A stretch of 64,000 bases of DNA from Astropecten irregularis. Lineage: Eukaryota > Echinodermata > Asteroidea > Paxillosida > Astropectinidae. The stretch covers positions 2,792,501 through 2,856,500 of the forward strand of contig OZ020256.1 in assembly GCA_963971285.1 (NCBI GenBank), given 5' to 3'. A model generated the notes under the pieces. It did not search any database. It was given only the letters and a program-made list of their open reading frames with translations, and had not been told where the DNA came from. Shown in pieces: positions 26,817 through 40,212 of this stretch. Both the position numbers and the translations under genes were made by a program. The stretch's first letter is position 1. Each line of letters begins with the position of its first letter.

Positions 26817-29800
26817 TTTTCCTATAAAACTGATACAAGTCTTCCAATCTAGAGACCAGCTAGTATAGGACTATATGTAGAAAAAACATGGAAGGACCGG
26901 GGCTTATCTAATGCATACATACACAATATTTGACATTTCAACAAGTTGTGTGCATTAAAATGATTTAAAATTAAATTTAATCAAAACTAAGAATCCGCCA
27001 AACAGGATTTTAATTGTGGGCTGCTACATACAATTACACGAACGGTACTGAAGAAAGTAGTATCATTTAACCCATGCCTTCCAAAAGCATCTTAATTCTG
27101 TCAAAGGACTTTGGGACGTACTGCCATAAAAAGGGCAAAGTATTGCACTATTGTAAGGGGCTTACTTGAAGGAAGTGCAAAGAGTGGAGAGTATTGTATG
27201 TTGTCAGTCTATTGAGGAAATGAGGAATAGTCCAAATATCCGTACATGTATGAGATCATTTAGGGTGTTTCTACAGCTACAAATCTTCACAAGTTCAGAG
27301 TGAAATGTCACTTAAACAAGTTTGACACGAACTATGAATAATGGCAAAATCCATCTGATCTTGAATGTTATTTCTTAGTGGTGTTACTTGGTAAAAGGGA
27401 CTAAGCATTCATATTTGAAGAGGGGAACTAGGGCAATGTGGTACTTTTGTGAAGTTTATGTTCTGGCTTTTTTATGGCATTAAAATTACAATGGAATGAT
27501 AAACTACAGAAATCAATCAAAGAACTGCAGAAACTTCAAGAAGGCCTAGTGTATGTCTAGAAAAACAAACAATTCTGAGAAATGGGTTGCGATAATTAAC
27601 AGTAGGTCTACATGTTGGATTTCAATCACAGTACATTTGAATAAATGCATGTGGCCCAAAGACAGTGATGTAAATTCACAACATGTAATGTCAAGCACAG
27701 CTTGTGTGCATTTCACTGTGGCTGTACATGTTAACTGCTGCACTAAATCAAATGTTTCAAGCTCGAGATGCCACTTATACCACCAGTAGGCCTACATCTC
27801 CTTCGTTGCCAAAAGTGATGTCTGTATTTTTATTTCAAGGTAAGGATTAACAAGGAATGGCACCATCTTGTCTACAACAACGTGAACCATACAAATAAAA
27901 TACTAGCCATCTGAGTGAACAGTGCTAGAAAAGATGCATATCCTTACCCTTGTTTCTTGCTCTATCTCCAGTCAATGTGGGTTCACAAAGTTTTATGGCA
28001 AAGTTTATCCAGTCCAATGCAAAAGATGAGATCTAGTAGTTCTACCACAGCTCCATGGTTTTACAATCAACATACAGCACAGATCATCAAGCAAGGACCA
28101 TTACAGAGTTGCTGCAGTACAGTCAAGTCCATGTACAGTTATCTGGCCACTATTGACAGATACCAAAACACCCCAGGATAGAGTGCTGAGTGCTCCCAGT
28201 CAGTCTGTCCACAACTCTCGGTCCCAAAAGTGATCGGGGGAATTTATGGAGCTGACAACCCTGATTCCCAGCTCCAGAGCAAATTTAACCACAAGTTCAT
28301 TTAGGAGAACAATATCTTTGTATACCGGAGGTCAGCGCAGTAATAAAAATGGCCGTAAAGGAAAGATAACGTATTAGTATTGGGTCTCTCTTTCACTATA
28401 CACGCTCCACAGTCAGAACAGAGATGTTGTGTCCAGTGTACATGTATCTGTGTGTCAACTTGTGTGACAACGATGTCCTCAACGAGTCCGGTTGATGGAC
28501 ATCAATGATGCAAACTTGTACTCAGCCTGTATCTCCTCCAAGGAATGTCAGACATTTAAATCAGCAATGATGCAATCATGTGTGTGGCCATCTATAATGT
28601 AGATTTACTTGTTGTGCCAACACAGAAGATACCAGTCTATCACCTCCGAGTTCCCTATAGCCTACACTCACTGCTACAGTTGTTAGTTCACTTTCACTGG
28701 TGGCAGTGTATAATTACCACTCCGAATGAGAGTCCAGGAAGATAGTACAAACTACAACGAATATCAATGTAAGATGATGCTGCTGATGTGTAGCAAAATT
28801 TATGGTAGGAAAGTTTTTAAACAGCACACATAACAACAGGAATCAGTCAGAGTTCAGTGTCCAGCATCGTTTCAGTCTCTGAGGAGAAGGTTATAATGAA
28901 AGAGAATGAAATATGCACCAGTATGATTACAAATACACTGATGAGAGTGTTGTCAACTCCAGTCATGGCTGCAGCACTGTCAGTCCTTGCGCATACCAGA
29001 CCCATACCAGAGCTTCATGTACTACACAAGATCCAGGGCCAACTACTGTCAGTGAAGTCCCTCATCTCAGGACTCAGGGCAGGGACAAGGGGGTGTTTCT
29101 TGCCAACTGGGAGCCATGCAGTGCACGGTGACAGCAGAGACCAGCAAGGGGCTTAGCGTTAGGGGTCTGGGGGTCTCAGGCAGGAATTACTGGATGGTGT
29201 TTGTGGGTGGCTGCCTGCAGTGTCCAGTGCCTCTTAGTCTAGACCAGATGCCTGGGCTCAGTCTGACAACAAACAAGCCCCTAAGCCAGACAATATTCAT
29301 ATATTCCTCCATATCCCTGTTTTCAATGGTTTCAATCAACATTTTGGGAATAATAACATGATATAGGCCTATAGGGCCTATTTAAGATCTTACAAAGAAG
29401 ATGTACAATTATGCATTACTATATTTGTTGGTGTTTTTAATGAGACTTCCAAACACAATTGGAATTGCCTTTTTAGAGGATAAATAAAGTATTTTGTAGT
29501 ACATTGATTTGAAAAAGGTCCACTTGTTTTACCAGGTTTCAAAATACACTGCACAATATCACTTGCTAGAGCAAAGCTGAACAATCTATTTCTAATGTAG
29601 GTCTACAATGGTTGCATTTTTTAAGACAACCAAAAATGGCTCGCTGCAATTACATTGAAATAAAGCCTTGATGAATTTGACCACAAGATTTGCAGACAGG
29701 AAACCATTAACACCAGTCAATTATTTTTGGAACTGATAACATTTGTACACAAAGAATTGACTGATGTCTAAAACTATGGCCTATATGAATATTATACTTG

Positions 29801-30306
29801 ATGTTTTCAATTACAAAAAAAAAATTAAAATAATAATTGCCAAATTAGATTTATAACAGCAAGTAACTGTACAGAACATCTTAAATGCATCATGCTTGTC
29901 AAGCAAAAAGGAATGAAAAAAGAAAACATGTGAGATTTTAGCTTGAAATTACAAAGGCCTACATAGGCCATATGCAAAATGTATCTTTGTATCATGCTAA
30001 AAACTGGAAGGTTCTTTTCGGACATACATGATGTAGCCTATGTATTCCCCTTGTCCACAAGTATTTGGAAGGGAGTTTTAAGATGATTCAAATAGGCCAA
30101 GTCATGAGTTTGTTAACTTTCAATCTGGCAATGATTCACAAATAACTGAATTCCGGATGTATACAGTATGGATGTAATCAAGTCTCGGATCACCATGACC
30201 TCATATGACGTGGGAGTTCAACTCACAGATTAAATTAATGCTCAATGGCTAAACAATGCATCCCAGCCTTGATATGATCTGCCAACAGAGGGCAGCGCAG
30301 CACACA
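26817..30306. other. Noncoding stretch, no gene recognised
   Basis: No supportable gene. The block 28950-29280 is GC-richer and open in two overlapping plus-strand frames (28857-29156 and 28913-29131), but neither has a recognisable domain or clear splice sites. TAGGCCTA palindromes occur near 27787 and 29365. Confidence 0.45.
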
Positions 30307-30312
30307 CTGATG

Positions 30313-30793
30313 GATGCACCACACTAAATAGCTCAAAAATCAATGCGCCGAGCTGATTATCATAATGTGTGTACCCTCAAATGTTTTTTAAATATGCAAT
30401 TTGGGGGGTCGTGCAATTAATATATTGTGTAATTTTGACTGGTTATGACAACCTGGGGGTTCAGTGTTTCAGCCTGTTGTGGAGACTTGAGATATTTTGG
30501 TTTAAAATCCGGTCCTACATTGTCTTGAACGTGGAGGGTTGCTTCATGAAAACTCGTAGCAAGTCGGTTACGGAAGAAGGACATTTCGGGGGTGTTTTTT
30601 TCTTGGGGCAATTAGCAAAAAATCCAATCGGTTACCCAACCAAAAATTGAAAAGAATTGGGTAGATGAGAGTTCACACTATCATTTACACTATTGCACCA
30701 ACAACTGAGAAACTTCTGGATGGGGTTTTTTGAACTGTAAAGTTGACGTATTTTACACTAAAGTCAATGGGAGTTTATTTAGTGTGGTGCACC
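30313..30793 (+). repeat. Left 481-bp direct repeat of the composite element
   Basis: Bounded by an 18-bp imperfect terminal inverted repeat. It contains an open frame of 93 codons (30369-30650) that is identical in the right copy. The frame has no domain and its conservation is explained by the recent duplication, so I do not call it a gene. Confidence 0.88.
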
Positions 30794-31757
30794 CTATAGG
30801 TCACAAGATGGCGGCGCATCGGTAGCTATTTTGTGATAGCGCCACCACTCTGTTGGGGGAGGCGAGAACGAAAAGAAGCTGTATAAGACCAAGTTTCTTA
30901 TCAGATTTTGTTAATTATTTCCTGAAAACATCATTCCTAATACACATAAAACCTTGTATTACGCAACTTACATTGTCTTTTCTACACCCTACGAGTTTTG
31001 TTTAGACGAAGGTGGCCCAATTTGTAACCCTATTAGATCCAAAATAGTAACCCTAGCCGGCCGAAATTCCAACCCAATCCCCTAAATTGTAACCCTAGTT
31101 CCGCAAATTCAATCCTATCACCAGTTTTAAACCCTAAATCGCTCTGATTCCAACCCTAACCCCAGCCGGGGCCCCAGACCTAGACCCAACCCTAGCAAGC
31201 CCCGCCCACACGCTGACAACCCTAATCGCCTCTTTCTCACTTTTCAGAGGGGAAATGATATTCTCAAGGACAGCGAAATTTGGTGAAATGTAATATGCAT
31301 TGATTAATCCCATAAAAGTTCATCATTATGTCTCAATATGGATACTGGGGCAGAAATATTCCACGGAATATCCCAAACGCCCCCCCCCCCCCAACCAAAC
31401 AGGCCAACCTTGACCTTACACCACTTTTCCATGTGAAATGACACCCTCGCCTTGATTAATTAAACTATCTGTAATGGCCTGCGCATCATTGCATCCAATA
31501 TAGCCATAAGATAACTTTGTGAGGAAATAATATGTGGAATCAGAGCCCGACTTTCCATGGGGTGTACACAATATTATAATGGAGAATGTGCACGTTTGTA
31601 TGGCCACCACGGGTCAACGACCTAACACATTAAGCCGTGCCGTAGAAAAACGCAATAATGTTTTTCAATTTTGTTTTCACATATGAGATCAGTGTCATAA
31701 ACTCTACATTTTGGGCTTAATTGGACAACCAATTTTGAAAGTTGAGCCCCCTTATAG
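30794..31757. other. Core of the composite element with spaced AACCCTA words
   Basis: Between 31026 and 31223 the word AACCCT occurs seven times (starts 31026, 31049, 31091, 31130, 31152, 31188, 31218), nearly always followed by A. The spacings, 22-42 bp, are irregular. The rest has no coding capacity that I recognise. A run of about a dozen C lies near 31380. The sequence resembles a decayed tandem array rather than a telomere. Confidence 0.6.
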
Positions 31758-32238
31758 GATGCACCACACTAAATAGCTCAAAAATCAATGCGCCGAGCTG
31801 ATTATCATAATGTGTGTACCCTCAAATGTTTTTTAAATATGCAATTTGGGGGGTCGTGCAATTAATATATTGTGTAATTTTGACTGGTTATGACAACCTG
31901 GGGGTTCAGTGTTTCAGCCTGTTGTGGAGACTTGAGATATTTTGGTTTAAAATCCGGTCCTACATTGTCTTGAACGTGGAGGGTTGCTTCATGAAAACTC
32001 GTAGCAAGTCGGTTACGGAAGAAGGACATTTCGGGGGTGTTTTTTTCTTGGGGCAATTAGCAAAAAATCCAATCGGTTACCCAACCAAAAATTGAAAAGA
32101 ATTGGGTAGATGAGAGTTCACACTATCATTTACACTATTGCACCAACAACTGAGAAACTTCTGGATGGGGTTTTTTGAACTGTAAAGTTGACGTATTTTA
32201 CACTAAAGTCAATGGGAGTTTATTTAGTGTGGTGCACC
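31758..32238 (+). repeat. Right 481-bp direct repeat of the composite element
   Basis: Same length, orientation and apparent sequence as 30313-30793, including its 93-codon frame (31814-32095). The lack of visible divergence implies a recent event, gene conversion or an assembly duplication. Confidence 0.88.
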
Positions 32239-34734
32239 CTGATGTCATCCTGAAGGCCACAAACACAGAACCAGACGATGTTGTGGTATTGGTATAAATA
32301 TAGACTCAATGCTTCAAATTCCAATAGGACAGGTGGCTATTTGAACAGTGTGTTTGGCTTCAACAGTGACTCCCATGAGGCAATAGGAATCAATTGCTAT
32401 ATCGAGGAACAAGCATGATCTATGAGATCATAGCTTTAAGGGTATGACAAAGTAGGAAATGGTAGATTAGTATTATTAATTGTTGACCTTAACTTAAAGA
32501 TTCACGAGTGAGTGACTAAAATAGGCCAACTACAATAGGGTATTATTAAGCCTACTCCCTGATTTACTTACAGCAGCCGTATGTCTGGTTCACACTGTTG
32601 GGCCTCAAGACGGAAGTACTGTAGCTCTCATTGAATCTGAGGCTGGAGATTTCTTGGGACATGAATTTCATCAAACCCACTCAAAATTTCTTCAAAGTTG
32701 GAGAATAAACCCCTTTAAAGGGGGTGTGCATATTTTTAATTTACATGAAGCGTGGCAAGTCACAAATAAAAATGCTGCCAATGTAGCCTACATGAGTAAA
32801 ATTACAGTCAGGAACAGAAGTAGTTCTGATCATGATCGTAAGCCTTGGTGTGCCAATTATGTCATGATGGCATGGACCTAGGCTAGGGTAATTACATGTA
32901 TACCGCATGATCATTGCGAACTAAATCAAAAGATAATGTAAATTGTCTGCTGTTGTTATAAACATCACACTTCCCTGTCCCAGTTTTGTGCAAGGGCTCA
33001 TACAGGATGTTTCATGTGGTTCGAGTGCTGTTTCCAGCTATGTTTAGTGATTTCCTGTAATTATGAAAAACTCTACCCACATACATGCTTGGCCTTTGAA
33101 TAAGCCGATTAAAAAGGTCAAATACAGGCCTCCATATTCACAGATGATTTGTAGAAGGCCAATGATAGGCTGCAATCTGGTGCTACTCGTGTCTCTTCAA
33201 ATCTAGGCCAATGACTAGACCAAGTCTGAAGTTGTCTGTGTTCAAGTTGGCCTCCAATTATCTGTACAATATTTGATTCTGATCTGTGTACTGGTGTATG
33301 TATGCATTGTACTAATAGGCCTACAGTATGATGATATTTGCAATGCAAACACAATATTTGGCACAGTGTTTGCACTAGTTCATATCAAAAATGCCAAGCT
33401 GATGATGGGTCAACAACAACTTGACTCCTAACTGCCTTTGTGTACATAATTCCTATTTCAGATGGTTTACTTGGAAAGATTTGTGTCAGGAATGTTTGTG
33501 GGTTGGACGAAGTGAAGTGGGGGGGGGGGGGGGGTGCTGTCTGAGCCCAGGCAGGCAAACAATTGAGATTCTGTACTATGGATATTATTTGGTCAGTTGA
33601 CTTAAAAAACACAAACTGTCGCGGGCTATAAACAGACTGGTGATTTCATTCTTGAACTTTGGTGGAGCAAGGGTATATTTTGGGTTTGTTTGTTTTTTGG
33701 CCGTCTTTGGTTTTACACTAGTTTCTGGATAAATACAGCATTTAACTTTTAAGGTAGAAAAATGTGAATGGTATGTTTCTACTATCACCATAAAAATATA
33801 CCCTGTAAGTTAGGTAAATCTGTGACGATTTCTGTTTTGGTATGGGCCTAAAACACGTAGTACCTTTAACAATATAGGGACTACATGTACCAGTTCCTAC
33901 TGGAACATACCACAGTTCTTGTGAAAAAAACCCACAACGTTCTTGTAAAAAAAAAGTAGGCCTAAATGGTAACTGTACAAGTCCACATTCCAATGCTTTC
34001 TAATTAGCTTGAAATATTGGCAATACACTTTGGAACACTGCTTAGGATTCAATTCAGAGTGTGAACAAATAATGATCATACCACCTGACATAGTGCTGTG
34101 GAGTGGGACAATGTAAGTTGAAATCACCCAGACACACATACCAAGCATGTCACTCAACACTCTCAAGTGAGTGACCCCTGAAAAACATGGTTGTTGATAT
34201 AACCAGAAAAATGACTGAGTCTAGAAATGACTTGGTTGAATAAAGAACTATGATTCTGACAACATTCTTTCCTTCAAAGTTCTACCAATCTGTAAACTGC
34301 ATGTATGTAGCCCCAAACCCCATACCTCTTTCCACAAACCACTTCAAGATTGGCCAAGGATCCAAACCTCCCTCTATCTCCTCGTCCTACTAACAATCAA
34401 CACCAGCAAATGAATAGTTGACGGAGGCAAGAAAAATGAAACAATCCGTTAATCCGAGAGGGCCATCCCCCTTCCGTCCACAGTAAGGACACATCAGCGC
34501 TACAAAGAGGAGTTCTGCTAGCATCATTCAATGGCAGCTTCTGGGAAAAGGTGCGAGTGAGGACTCAGTAGGATGCCGTAATTGGAATTGCGGGGAGAGA
34601 GAGGCAGAGGAGAGCGAACCGCCATTTTAGCAATCACAGTTTTTCTGTTGGCAAACATCGATTGGCTCAGGATCATTTAGTCGGAAGAATGCAGAGCTGA
34701 TAGCTTACTCAATGGTGATCAGAGAAGTCATGGT

Positions 34735-34795
34735 GGCAGGAAGGAAGGGGAGTGGGGAGGGGAGGGAGGAGGGAGGGTGGGAGGACAGGTTGTTG
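34735..34795 (+). other. Purine-rich G-run tract
   Basis: Almost pure A/G over about 55 bases, with repeated GGGG and GGG runs (ggggagtggggaggggaggg). It meets simple criteria for G-quadruplex or triplex formation. No known function here. Confidence 0.55.
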
Positions 34796-37586
34796 ACTAC
34801 CGGCCTTATGCGATACGCTCCGTGTTATGATTGGAACGCTGTGAAAGGATGCCTCACAGATGGATGGGTGGATGAATGGATGGAAGTTGCAGAAAAATCA
34901 AACAATTTTCTGAAGTTCATGATTTTCATCTGAGGAGCTCCACAATCACCAAGGGCCAGTTTGAAAACTAACCACTTGAGGTGTATTTAAGCGGCCTTGA
35001 GCAATAAATCACCAAAAAAGTCAAAACTGTGATACGAAGAGTTTATATCAAGCCGACTGTCCCATGGACTATTAGAAACTGAAAGGAAAGGTAGCTCGTT
35101 CTTTTCTTGTTTGCTTGTGTAGAAGGTGTAGGGTCTTTTATTAGGTGTTAATTTTGAGGACTGACAAATAAAACGTCAGGCTTGGCATTGGGTTCTTGAT
35201 GGGGCAAGGCCACTTTTTCATTGTTAAGAGAGGGGACCAGACAGGATCATTGTAAAGGTCAAGAGGAATAGATGGGGCAGCAACTCCAAAAACCAGGCCA
35301 ACTGAAGCCAGTCTCCAGGATACCAGATTTGATTCCTAATGACAAACACTGGTTTAAAAAAATATGGTATAAACTATTACTGTAGGCCTACATAGTAACG
35401 TTCATCATGAAACGTTTCTGAATTTTGCTTTAACTAGAAAAATTAATGCATGTGTATTCAAGAAAACTGCACTTGAAAATCTGAGCAAAAACAGAACTTG
35501 ATCAATACAAGAAATGAACTGCTACAACTGAACTACCCTGTTAGCCTTCGTGGAAGGTCCTGCTAGGATCAAAACGTCAAGCCCTTTTAGCTCTTCAGCT
35601 CAAAGTTAAAGGAACGAGCACAAATTGACCTGCAAATTAAACTAAAGCTTATAGGTTCTACATATGAAGGCCAATTTTGATAAAATTTGTACACGGTTAA
35701 TCAAACAGTCCTATTGATATATTTTTCAAAAGTAGTCGATCGGAATGAATTCTACTTCCAAAAAGAATGCCCAACAGGAACTTTCACAGTGCTTCAACCC
35801 TGGATCACTCTGACACACTGCAGTACTGAATACTGAACATAATATTTTGCAGATTTCAAAGATGAACAAAGATTTTCCTAAGATGAACACTGCATTTCTA
35901 CCTGTCCAAATTTCACCAACATATAGGGGCCTAATATGCAGAGAATATTCAAGATCAAAACAACAGCACCGCCCAATTGTTAATATACACACCATCAACA
36001 TTCAGGATCAAATTTTGTTACAATGTCAGCATTGGTAACCTGACAGGACTAACCTGTCAAAGCTTTGAGCAATTCTGTTTGATAAATGTACCCGCAGTTC
36101 AAAGTTATACCCTAAGCACTTGTCCCTATTATCTTTTGACAGTGTTCATGTGAGTGTCAATGACACAGTCCAAGAAAAATACAGCATTAGGGAGTGAAGA
36201 CAGTAATAAACCAGATTCCCAAGTAAAAGTCCCCAAATATTGGCCAGGGACACGACAAAAAAAAGAAATTCCTCTAAAATTCCTCTGGCATGATGTAGTC
36301 TATAGTCCCTTGCCTGCTGCAAAAGTTCTTCAGGGTAAAGCAACAGGCCACTAGGGTTGTCAGCCCACACATCTGCAACTGCAGTCTGTCTGTTCACACT
36401 TCATAAAAACCCAGGCAAGGGGGTCTACCGCTAGGCACTTCTTGCCCCTAAAAGAAACAAACTGCCAAATCATGGGTTCTCTTGAAGGTGGAAGAAGCCA
36501 TTTTCTTCTTCAGTTTTGTTTTTTAAAGGCTGGCTTTGTTGAACATTCTTAACCATTAAAATCGGCACAAAACAGGGCCGAAATTGGCGCAAACAAGTTG
36601 TTAACATTCTTTCGAGGGAGGGGCATGGTTGGAAAAGAATGGATATGAAGACAGACTGAAGTCTGGAAGTTCATGAGAATGATGAAAAAAATGTGTCTGT
36701 GAGTTACTGATAAAAAAAATACAAGCAGTCATAGTTCGGCTGTCTTGTTAATGCATTTTTGACAAGCCCACTGATGTATGTCTATGTAATCAAGACCATT
36801 ATTATTCTAATGACTAAAGGTTGTCATTTGACACTTCGTGATTACTGCATATGGACAATAGGACAAGACTTAACAGGAAAAAACACCCACTTTATCATTA
36901 TTTTAAAGGTATTTATTTCATGCTCTGGTTTGTGTATGATGCAGATTCATGGGCAAAAATATCAAGAAAGATACATACTGTAATCTGTGAAATTTCCAGT
37001 ACAATACAGGCCTACTTTTTAAGAAAACAGTGAAAAACGGCCATGGTATTTCTTAAATCTATTCACAGGAGTTTAGTGGGTGTGCTTTCATTGAAATATA
37101 AATGCTTTACAAAGAACAGAAAACAAAAAATAAGAGTAGTACAACCACAAGTAGGCCTATACAACAACGAGGAGTTATTTTCAAAGGCAGGTAATTTAGA
37201 CAAAACCTGCGAGTGGAAATAATCCCCTTTTGAAATGTTGACTCAAACATAGCGCTGTCAAACCCAAGTTTACAGAAGATCCGAAACTGTTTTTACTCCA
37301 AAAAAAAAGGAGATGGAGAGTTTGCTTTATTTACACACGTGTTGACAATGGCGTGGGCGGCTTGAGATGAACGGACTCACAGGCTTAAAAGAACATTCTG
37401 GCTGTCCGACATCGGCTTCTGGCTTAGTATGTAAGAGAGCATAGAGCAAAGACCTTACTGTAAGGTGAGAGAGGTTCACTTAGGGCCTACACTGACATTC
37501 ACGCTTGCAAAGATTCTAAAGAGCCTGCCGCCTCATCAGCAACCACCATGAGCCAACCGGAGGAGATGGTTACCGTAGTTTTTTGT

Positions 37587-37614
37587 CAGCATGATCATCA
37601 TCATCATCATCATG
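37587..37614 (+). repeat. (CAT)n microsatellite
   Basis: Seven consecutive CAT trinucleotides or close to that (catcatcatcatcatcatca), a simple sequence repeat. Confidence 0.9.
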
Positions 37615-38102
37615 AGCTGCGGCAAGCCCTTTGAGGATGATTTGCCAGGAGCAATAACTGCACTAAGGTATTAGTATTACAAGGCATTGAATGTTGATGG
37701 GACCTGTAGGCCAAGTGATTGGTAGGGGGGGTGAGATAGATGCGATAAATGGCACAGACGGAATACTCATCAGTGGGAAGGCAGTCTAGTAGTAGTAAGC
37801 AGACTGCTAGGACCTACTGGAATGGATTCTAGACTCTCATTGAACTGCAAAAAGTGGTCTTGTTACAATGAACATCTAGGCCAAGACACGTGGAATGATA
37901 AGGGAATGTTCAACTAGGCTTACATTGAGGTGACAACACTAATGAACATTTATAAATGATCTGTTTGAAATATAGACCTACTTCTAACCCATCTTCCCTT
38001 CAACTTGAAATACATTCCATTGTTATAAGACAATGCCCTGAACCCCAAGCTCAAGCATGACCCCCCTCCTCCCCACCTCCACCCACTATATACTAGCCAC
38101 AC

Positions 38103-38340
38103 TAGGCCTTTTCCCACTTGACCAATCTCGGGGGTGGCCCCGGGGTGACGCAGGGGTGAAAATAAGCCATGATTCCCACTTGAAATGTTCACCCCTCCGT
38201 CACCCCTGAGCCACCCCTGAGATTGCCTTATCTCCGGGGTTAGTTCAACCCTGCTTGGGACCAGGGTTGAAATTTTCACCCCGGGGTGGCGCCGGGGTGA
38301 GTTCGCCCCGGGGATGAGCGCTCTAGTGGGAAAAGGCCTA
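38103..38340. mobile_element. MITE-like element, family B copy 2 (TTTTCCCACT ends)
   Basis: Perfect 16-bp terminal inverted repeats: taggccttttcccact at the left and agtgggaaaaggccta at the right. The outer TA may be the target duplication. The interior repeats CACCCC, CCGGGG and GGGTTGAAA words, as in the related element at 4531-4876. A minus-strand open frame (37950-38591) runs through it by chance. Confidence 0.88.
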
Positions 38341-40212
38341 CTGTGTGCATTAGGGCCTATGATATAAAGCAGGTATTCAGGGGCATTCCCCTTAAAATAG
38401 TCAAAATGTCCATTCTCTTTCAGCTCTAACACTTGTAACAACTCCTCCCCCCAAATGAGCGACCAAAGAAGATCAATTGCAACCTCATTCAGAGTCTTTG
38501 TAATCCTCAGTGGGTTGTCAGCTATCACACCACAAACACAGAATCCCAGTTGGACAATAAACTCAAACTGGTGGTTAACCCACCAACACAAAAACGCACA
38601 AAGCTGTAGTGCTCATAATCACTCCCACCAATGAACAGGACAATTCCTGCTCTAAGCTGACCAGTGGGCTTACAGAGCGCCCTGTTGGCCGCCCTACAGA
38701 GGGACACAAAGAGGGTGCCAGAGGGCACACCAAAGAACATTTATGGGGGCAATGTACAAACACTGGAGGGGGACACTATGTCTGGACCACAAAGATTTTC
38801 AGGGAATATCAACAGAGAAAAGCAAATAATGAACAGGTACATAAAATACCTAGTTTTTAGGTTCCTTCACCTCCTCAACCACATGCCCCCCAGTTTTGAC
38901 CTAAATGACCTGTCTTTTATTTAGTTTTAATGCACAGGAGCAGTAAGCCTAATCAAACAAAATGAAACCCAAAAGACATGTTTGAAAATAGCGCCCTCTG
39001 TTGTTAATTATCAAGGGGGTTCATCACACTGTATCTAGGCAATTTGGTTGGGAATTTGAAAGCTACATGCCTACATACAATACATGTATTACCAAACTTC
39101 TTCAGCTCTGTATTCAACCCAATGTGCAGTTTGCTTTCCACGTTTGTGAGGAATTGCCTTTGATAACGTTTTTGCTATACAGGATTGGATTTCCACCAAT
39201 TTTTTTTTTCACAGATCATTTAAATCATCAAATAACCATTGTGACGGAAACTGACTGAATTTGAAGTCATTGAAAAGTGAACAGATACACATGGTGTATC
39301 TCTGATAATTATTGTGATTGTGTGATTATGAATTACACAACATACACAGTACATTCATCATAAACCTGGGCACACACAAAACAAGAAGATGCCGGCTTGG
39401 CTTGTTCCTCAGATTTCAGAGAGGGGCAAACCAGCAAGACTTCGCGGTCCCTTTTGACAATCAATATCTGGTACAGATTGCAGTCTAGATGCAGAATGTT
39501 AGCTGTGATCACAGTGACCAAGAAGACACAGTTTCCCCAGTGTGTGCAAGGCCTGTGGCTTCCATGCAGGCCTATACTTTTGTTAATACTTGGTCATCAT
39601 TTTTTGGCATAATTCTCTTTCTTCAGTTGAGTCTAAAGAGCTCGGCAAACTCCCTAACTTCATTGTCAGTCTTTCAGAACGGGTAAAAGAAAGACTGCAA
39701 CACCCCCAAAAATTGACTTATTACAAACGCATCCTGGAAACTTTCCAGACGTCATGGTAAAACTGAGCAATACGCCTGGGAAATTAGGAAACCACTCAAA
39801 TGATGAGAGCTGTCAGCATCGGTGGGGCAAATGACACACTTCACTGCATTCAAATCGTAGACAGACACTTGAAATGAAGAGGTAGAAATAATAACAGCCT
39901 ATCATTGAATAATTACAAGTTATCGCTGAGTGATATAGTTGTTATTACAACACATATAAATACTTGTGGGCGACACCTCCTATCTATGGGATGTTTTTAT
40001 TTTAATTTCCAACGTCCCCTGAGATTGTTGGAGTAATTAACATTTACCAGTGCTCAGGGAAAATACCACTAGCTAGGGGAGGAGACTGCATAATTGTGGG
40101 GGGGGGAGGACTGGGCAACCAATTGATGGGTATATGGGAGCAGATATAACGTTATGATCGTCACCACTCTATTGGCACTGAACGTACTGGATTGCCCCAA
40201 ATAGAAGTTGTT
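38341..40212. other. Noncoding stretch, no gene recognised
   Basis: Short frames on both strands near 38525-38924 and 39333-39686 show no domain. A segment near 39250-39290 shares about 15 bases, in reverse, with the SINE tail of 5945-6012, which is too little to call. Confidence 0.45.

Larger units (their letters stand above)
30307..32244. mobile_element. Composite element: two 481-bp direct repeats around a 964-bp core, with 6-bp target duplication
   Basis: Outer flanks are identical: CTGATG at 30307-30312 and at 32239-32244. Inside them, 30313-30793 and 31758-32238 are direct repeats of exactly equal length, and I found no difference between them on reading. Each repeat starts gatgcaccacactaaata and ends tatttagtgtggtgcacc, an 18-bp inverted repeat, so each is a complete MITE-like unit. 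The core (30794-31757) begins CTATAG and ends TTATAG where it meets the repeats, a near target-duplication match. No reverse transcriptase, transposase, convincing primer-binding site or polypurine tract is seen. It could be a cointegrate-like product or a miniature LTR element (TRIM). Confidence 0.85.
32245..38102. other. Long noncoding stretch with repeat fragments, no gene recognised
   Basis: No supportable gene. It holds a family I/J fragment at 33728-33845 (ggtatgtttctac-type core), a family I fragment at 36940-37075, a poly-G run near 33520-33533, a purine-rich G-run tract at 34735-34795 and a (CAT)n microsatellite at about 37587-37614. The blocks 34430-34830 and 37330-37640 are less AT-rich and could be regulatory, without proof. 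Confidence 0.5.

Noticed and set aside
31026-31223. Interstitial telomere sequence
   Set aside because: The AACCCT words are not in tandem and differ from the expected animal TTAGGG array.
30369-32095. Identical 93-codon frames in both direct repeats
   Set aside because: The identity reflects duplicated DNA. There is no domain, signal or codon pattern to support a protein.
37950-38591. 213-codon minus-strand open frame, the second longest in the window
   Set aside because: Its second half is the reverse strand of the palindromic element at 38103-38340, and the first half has no recognisable domain and no good donor. Length comes from GC-rich repeat sequence, although the first 70 codons could be re-examined with transcripts.
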